NCBI RefSeq assembly: GCF_018449695.1
Contig: NZ_JAAVUY010000027.1
Coordinates: 17,683-81,682, forward strand
Reading direction: 5' to 3'
Origin: Bradyrhizobium sp. dw_411
GTDB taxonomy: Bacteria > Pseudomonadota > Alphaproteobacteria > Rhizobiales > Xanthobacteraceae
DNA: 64,000 nucleotides
This document shows positions 60,034 through 64,000 of the stretch, one piece after another. Each line of letters begins with the position of its first letter. Position 1 is the stretch's first letter. The notes beneath the pieces are model-generated. The model was not told where the DNA came from, did no database searches, and worked only from the letters and a program-made list of their open reading frames with translations. A program made the position numbers and the translations under genes.

Positions 60034-61386
60034 ATGAACTGGAAGTATTTTGCGGCCGCAGTCCTGATCGCGTGTCTGTCTTCGCCTGCTTTTGCTGACA
60101 AACGCGTAGCGCTCGTGATCGGCAATTCGGCCTATCAGAACGTGTCGCCGCTCCCCAATCCCAAGTCGGATGCCACATTGATGGCCGCCACCCTCGGCCG
60201 ATTGGGCTTCGTCCTGGTCGGCGGCGGTGCGCAGATCGACCTCGACAAGGCACGCTTTGATGCCGCCGTGCAAAATTTCGGCAACCAGTTGATCGGCGCC
60301 GATGTCGCCCTGTTCTATTACGCCGGGCATGGCATCCAGGTCCGCGGTACCAACTATCTGGTTCCGATCACGGCAAACCCGGTCCGCGAAACCGACGTTG
60401 ATTTTCAGATGATCGATGTCTCACTCGTTCTCCGTCAGATGGAGGGCGCCGGCACCAAGCTCAATCTCGTGATCCTGGACGCTTGCCGGAACAACCCGTT
60501 CGGAGGGCGCGGCCTGCGATCCTCGGACGGCGGCCTCGCCCAGATCCGCGCACCGGAGGGCACGCTGCTTTCCTACGCGACGCAGCCGGGAAACGTGGCG
60601 CTGGACGGCGACGATGGACACAGTCCCTATACGAAGGCCCTCGTGGATACGATGCAGAAGCCGGGCCTCGACGTGTTCCAGACATTCAATCAGGTCGGGC
60701 TGACCGTGAAGCGCGCGACCGGAAGCTCGCAGCAGCCGTGGGTCTCGACGTCGCCGATCGACGGTTCGTTCTACTTCTCCGGTACGGCCAGCCAGCTCGC
60801 GACGGCAGGTCCGGCCAACGACCCTCTGCCGTCTGCGCCGATTCCTACGGCTCCCTCGTCGACGCCCAGGGTGGCGCAATCGGGTTTCATATTTCCCGAT
60901 TCCGACAGGAGAGCGCTCACGCCTGATGATCTGAACCCTCTCTCGAAAGACGATCTGCGGGTGGCCCGCAACGAAATTCTGGCTCGCAAGGGGCGCTACT
61001 TCACTTCGCCGGACCTCAAGGCAAGATTTGGCCAGTATTCCTGGTACACTCCCAACACGTGGGACCCGCCACTTAATGGCATTGAGCTGGCCAACATCGC
61101 ATCGATCGAGCGCGCGGAGGCCGCTCCAGCGACCGGCAGTGAATTTATCATTCCCGACTCCGACAGGCGCGTGCTCTCGATCGGCGATCTCAGAAAGCTT
61201 TCGAAGGATGAACTGCGCATAGCCCGCAACGAAATCTTCGCCAGACGCGGCCGCTACTTCGATGCAGCCGACCTCAAGGCCCGGTTCGAACGTTTCTCAT
61301 GGTACCGTCCAAATACCTGGAACCCGCGGCTCAATTCGGTCGAGCAGGCCAACGTCGCGCTCATGGACCAGATCGAGAAGCGATAG
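60034..61386 (+). CDS. Secreted caspase-fold (orthocaspase-like) protein with two YARHG domains
   Basis: The 450-residue product has a Sec signal peptide (MNWKYFAAAVLIACLSSPAF, cleaved after ADK/FAD near 21). A caspase p20-type domain (residues 24-245) begins RVALVIGNSAYQNVSPLPNP and holds the catalytic dyad: His99 in FYYAGHGIQ and Cys151 in LDACRNNPF. A Pro/Ser/Ala linker (about 255-283) leads to two similar C-terminal domains, residues about 284-358 and 369-447, each reading F-x-FPDSDRR, LSKD-LR-ARNEI-AR-GRYF, DLKARF, SWY-PNTW. These fit the YARHG domain of extracellular bacterial proteins. The gene overlaps the next by one base. Confidence 0.93.
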   Translation: MNWKYFAAAVLIACLSSPAFADKRVALVIGNSAYQNVSPLPNPKSDATLMAATLGRLGFVLVGGGAQIDLDKARFDAAVQNFGNQLIGADVALFYYAGHGIQVRGTNYLVPITANPVRETDVDFQMIDVSLVLRQMEGAGTKLNLVILDACRNNPFGGRGLRSSDGGLAQIRAPEGTLLSYATQPGNVALDGDDGHSPYTKALVDTMQKPGLDVFQTFNQVGLTVKRATGSSQQPWVSTSPIDGSFYFSGTASQLATAGPANDPLPSAPIPTAPSSTPRVAQSGFIFPDSDRRALTPDDLNPLSKDDLRVARNEILARKGRYFTSPDLKARFGQYSWYTPNTWDPPLNGIELANIASIERAEAAPATGSEFIIPDSDRRVLSIGDLRKLSKDELRIARNEIFARRGRYFDAADLKARFERFSWYRPNTWNPRLNSVEQANVALMDQIEKR

Positions 61387-62174
61387 TGAACAGAATTTCG
61401 CTCGGAGCAGCGGCGATCTTGATTGGCCAGCTCTTATTCTGCCAGCTCTTGGCGCCCACGGAGCTGAGCGCCGAGACCGCAGATCAAAGCCTGGATCGTC
61501 TGGTCCGGGCCTATCCCGAGGCATTATCCGGACACGACGACAGGGATATATTCTGGCGAGACGGGACAATCATGCATGCCGATGACGGGATCGGCGCAAA
61601 GTCCTTTGATGAGCTGCTGCGCAACGCCTCCATCCTGGATCAGCTTCGTTTACCCTACCTGACGGGCGCTTCCCGGCCGCCGCAACTCAACGACGATCCG
61701 GGCCGCTTTCGAAATGAAGCCTTCTTCAGGAAAATGTACGGCGACTGCCACAACAGCGACTTTCAAAAGAACCTCGCTACGATCGCCTGGTTACCCCGCT
61801 CCTGGGGAAAAGAAATCCGGGTGACGCGGATAAACGGGATTGCAGACCGGCTCAAGGCGATTTCCACCGAGATCGAGGAGCTTGAGCCTTCGATCAAGGC
61901 CGCCGCGTTCCCCATCGCGGGCGTGCTTGCGTGTCGCCCCGTCGCCGACACGGGAAAGATGAGCGTGCACGGATATGCGGCCGCTATCGACCTGAACCTG
62001 AAATATTCCGATTACTGGTTGTGGTCCGGAAAGAGCGGGACGATTCCCTACAAAAACAGGATGCCGCGCGAGATCGTCGACATCTTCGAGCGTCACGGAT
62101 TTATCTGGGGCGGAAAATGGTATCACTACGACACCATGCACTTTGAATATCGGCCGGAATTGTTTTCCAGATGA
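61386..62174 (+). CDS. Exported M15-family peptidase (VanY-like D-Ala-D-Ala carboxypeptidase)
   Basis: The 262-residue product starts with a GTG at 61386 that shares its G with the TAG stop of the caspase gene, so the genes are translationally coupled. A signal peptide (LGAAAILIGQLLFCQLLAPT, ELSAE cleavage) precedes the peptidase domain. The M15 zinc motif is SVHGYAAAID (His195, Asp202), and the last ligand is His252 in GKWYHYDTMHFEYRP; WLPRSWGKEIRVTRINGI lies upstream. Such enzymes cut D-Ala ends or cross-links of peptidoglycan in the periplasm. An in-frame start at 61299 would run inside the caspase gene. Confidence 0.85.
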   Translation: MNRISLGAAAILIGQLLFCQLLAPTELSAETADQSLDRLVRAYPEALSGHDDRDIFWRDGTIMHADDGIGAKSFDELLRNASILDQLRLPYLTGASRPPQLNDDPGRFRNEAFFRKMYGDCHNSDFQKNLATIAWLPRSWGKEIRVTRINGIADRLKAISTEIEELEPSIKAAAFPIAGVLACRPVADTGKMSVHGYAAAIDLNLKYSDYWLWSGKSGTIPYKNRMPREIVDIFERHGFIWGGKWYHYDTMHFEYRPELFSR

Positions 62175-62220
62175 GGCTGTGCGGCGAATATTCAAACCGC
62201 CGCGAACGCCACCGTCCCTG

Positions 62221-62562
62221 TTATCCAGCCCGGCCCATCGCTGCCGTATCGACCCAGATCGTGTCGCCTTCAATCCGCGCGGGATAGACCCGCAAATCCC
62301 GGCTCGGCCACCCCGCAGACATATTGCCGTCGAGCAGGCCGAACGACGCGAGATGGCGCGGGCAGAACAAGCGGCCGTCGGAAATCCGCCCCTGACTCAG
62401 ATCGGCCTGTTCGTGCGGACAGAATCTTTCGCAGGCAAATATCCGATCGCCATCCCGCATCAGCAGGATATCGACAGTCTCCACCCGCGCGCAGACGAAC
62501 GCCTTCGCTGTCAGACCGGCCGCCGGACAGACCGCGACCCAATTTTCATGCTTTGAGACCAT
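62221..62562 (-). CDS. Rieske [2Fe-2S] ferredoxin-like protein
   Basis: The 113-residue product carries CERFCPHEQADLSQGRISDG and RLFCPRHLASFGLLDG, the C-x-H ... C-x2-H ligands of a Rieske cluster, near residues 50-75. It is the size of a ferredoxin component of aromatic dioxygenases or nitrite reductase NirD-like proteins. No oxygenase gene is adjacent; the VanA-like oxygenase is 10 kb away. The start could be 62583, 62571 or 62562 (MVSKHENWVAVCPAAG); I chose 62562. Confidence 0.85.
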   Translation of the reverse strand: MVSKHENWVAVCPAAGLTAKAFVCARVETVDILLMRDGDRIFACERFCPHEQADLSQGRISDGRLFCPRHLASFGLLDGNMSAGWPSRDLRVYPARIEGDTIWVDTAAMGRAG

Positions 62563-62620
62563 GCAAGACATGCAACGTACCATGCGATGGTCCGTGCCGA
62601 CAAATAGTGCGCCTTAAACC

Positions 62621-63871
62621 TCAGGCAGGGATCGCGCGATGGCGTTGCCGGCCGACCAGCAGGCTGATCATCAGCAAATTGAGAATGTTGGCGCCGATAC
62701 CGAGAGAGAAGGCAGGCGCATAATATCCGAGATGATCGTAAAGCAGCCCGGCGATCCAGCCGCCGGAGGACATGCCCAATCCAGTGAACAGCAAGATGGT
62801 CGGGATTCGCCAGGAGGCTTCCGCCGCCGGAAACAATTCACGCGCCGCCAGCACATAGGCCGGGATGATGCCGGAAAAGCCGAGCCCGAATGCGGCGGAT
62901 ACCAAAAGCAGGCCGGCTTCGCTCTGCGTCAGCAGAAACGCCGTCATCGACACTGCCTGCCACGCCGATCCGATCAAGACGGTCGCAAGACCGCCGATGC
63001 GATCCGATATCACGCCCCAGACTTGCCGGCTCAGGAACGCAGTTCCGAGCAGCACCGACAGCATCAGCGCGCTCATCGACCGGCTGATCCCCAGATCGGT
63101 GCAAAACGCGATCAGGTGGCCCTGCGGCATCGCCATCGGAATACAACACAGCACGGCGGCGGCGCACATCGCGGCGAACACTGCATTGGGCGGCCAGCCG
63201 AGCACACGCACCGGGCCTGAACCGGCTGCGGCCGGCGCCGGGTGATGAATCACTTCGGGAGGCGCGCGAAAATAAATCGCCGCCAACGGCACGATCAGAA
63301 TTATTTCAGCGAGCGCATACCACAGCATCGTCTGCCGCCAGCCGAAACGGGCGATCGCCTGCTCGAACACCGGCGGCCATAGCGCGCCGGCCAGATAAGT
63401 GCCGCTTGAGATCAGCGCGAGTGCGGAGCCACGGCGGCGGTCGAACCAGCGGCTGACATAGATGTACAGCGGCGCATTGATGCCCGCGAGCCCGATCAAG
63501 CCGATGAACAGACCGTGGCCGAGCCACAGCGGCCAGGGCGGCCCAAGCGTCGAAATCGAGAGGCCAAGACCGATCATCAACGCGCCGAAGATGACGGTCC
63601 AGCGTGTGCCGACCCGGTCGGCGATCCGGGACATCAGGATTCCGCCGACGCCGGAACCGAGCCACGCCAGCGCACTGGCGAGCGCCGGAACGGAACGCGA
63701 TCCGCCGACCTCGCTGGCGATGTCCTTGAGCGCGACCACGGCAATCCAGGCAGCGCCGAACGACATCCCGAGAATGAAGAGCGCTACGAACGCGATGGTC
63801 CAGGAAGACTTTGTCTCTATGGACTTGGTCTCTACGGACTTGGTCTCAACGGGAACTGGGAATTGCAACAT
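62621..63871 (-). CDS. MFS transporter with N-terminal VETKS repeats
   Basis: The 416-residue permease has 12 hydrophobic segments with FGAAWIAVVALKDIASEVGG, GGILMSRIADRVGTRWTVIF (signature loop), GTYLAGALWPPVFEQAIARF and GRLMP-like late loops. It resembles anion:cation MFS exporters such as the OFA/YbfB groups; the substrate is unknown. The first 22 residues contain three tandem pentapeptides (VETKS VETKS IETKS). The ATG at 63871 is preceded by nine C residues and no ribosome-binding site. Confidence 0.88.
   Translation of the reverse strand: MLQFPVPVETKSVETKSIETKSSWTIAFVALFILGMSFGAAWIAVVALKDIASEVGGSRSVPALASALAWLGSGVGGILMSRIADRVGTRWTVIFGALMIGLGLSISTLGPPWPLWLGHGLFIGLIGLAGINAPLYIYVSRWFDRRRGSALALISSGTYLAGALWPPVFEQAIARFGWRQTMLWYALAEIILIVPLAAIYFRAPPEVIHHPAPAAAGSGPVRVLGWPPNAVFAAMCAAAVLCCIPMAMPQGHLIAFCTDLGISRSMSALMLSVLLGTAFLSRQVWGVISDRIGGLATVLIGSAWQAVSMTAFLLTQSEAGLLLVSAAFGLGFSGIIPAYVLAARELFPAAEASWRIPTILLFTGLGMSSGGWIAGLLYDHLGYYAPAFSLGIGANILNLLMISLLVGRQRHRAIPA
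63806..63850. repeat. Three in-frame 15-bp tandem repeats
   Basis: The minus strand reads three units of about GTAGAGACCAAGTCC (GTTGAGACC.., GTAGAGACC.., ATAGAGACA..), encoding VETKS-VETKS-IETKS at residues 8-22 of the MFS protein. Confidence 0.9.
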
Positions 63872-64000
63872 CAGGGGGGGGGACTCAAAGCTTGCGGCCC
63901 CCTTTTACATACCGCCCAACATTTCACCACATGCGTTGACGTCGGGTCTGCTCTACGCGCTGCACTGCATCAAAATGAGTGAGACCGCGCACAATACGGA
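63872..64000. other. Right edge, no gene assigned
   Basis: This 129-bp end contains a 9-bp G run (63874-63882) and no long ORF. An ATG at 63975 opens a plus-strand frame (MSETAHNT) that runs off the window without a ribosome-binding site; it could be the start of a further gene but cannot be supported. Confidence 0.4.

Noticed and set aside
1..64000. tRNA genes, rRNA genes, insertion sequences and prophage genes
   Set aside because: I looked for tRNA-like cloverleafs, transposase and integrase motifs and found none that I could support.

Overview
The window is a high-GC alphaproteobacterial chromosome segment, most likely from Bradyrhizobium or a close relative in the Nitrobacteraceae. The clues are a complete rhizobial-type division/cell-wall (dcw) cluster, MurE with the meso-diaminopimelate signature DNPR, an alphaproteobacterial type-A RNase P RNA, and several families of palindromic intergenic repeats that I recognise by recollection as typical of that group. 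No database search was possible, so all family names rest on motifs and remembered family features.

Region 1 (1-23376): the dcw cluster, almost all on the minus strand. In transcription order it runs rsmH, ftsL, ftsI, murE, murF, mraY, murD, ftsW, murG, murC, murB, ddl, ftsQ, ftsA, ftsZ; then a strong terminator; then lpxC and the first codons of a probable bamD. Some junctions are translationally coupled (ftsL-ftsI, murE-murF, ftsQ-ftsA), while most other spacers hold a palindromic repeat. A plus-strand secreted SGNH hydrolase gene sits between ftsW and murD. Upstream of rsmH is an in-frame array of 15-bp tandem repeats, and no mraZ is present.

Region 2 (23377-35538): an amidase with a peptidoglycan-binding domain; an ECF sigma factor with its DGPF-domain partner; rnpB; a lipoprotein carrying the same motif at both ends; a TSUP permease and a DMT exporter; an MBOAT/SGNH pair of the polymer-acetylation type; and an EmrAB-like efflux pair divergent from a TetR regulator with a clear operator.

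Region 3 (35539-47021): a repeat-rich 660-bp spacer, then a six-gene minus-strand operon (two haloperoxidase-like hydrolases, an MBL-fold enzyme, an epoxide-hydrolase-like enzyme, a cytochrome P460 and a DUF6130-like protein) divergent from a LysR regulator. A second P460 has an unusual CX3CH heme motif. A DapA-like aldolase with an MFS permease follows, then a 48-codon stub of a PEP-mutase/isocitrate-lyase gene and a second LysR gene with a near-consensus promoter.

Region 4 (47022-54124): a probable small-aromatic-acid catabolic island: bicupin, MFS permease, IclR regulator, DUF6282 amidohydrolase-like protein, VanA-like Rieske oxygenase and an orphan substrate-binding protein. Two copies of the same palindrome (GTTGCGC-N3-GCGCAAC) flank the iclR/amidohydrolase divergent region.

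Region 5 (54125-64000): two lone periplasmic binding proteins, an unrecognised exported protein, a 50-codon secreted ORF, two MFS permeases, a LysR regulator and a Rieske ferredoxin. The most striking pair is a secreted caspase-fold protein with two C-terminal YARHG domains that overlaps, by one base, the start of an exported M15-type peptidoglycan carboxypeptidase. This coupled pair and the six-gene hydrolase/P460 operon are my best candidates for undescribed systems.
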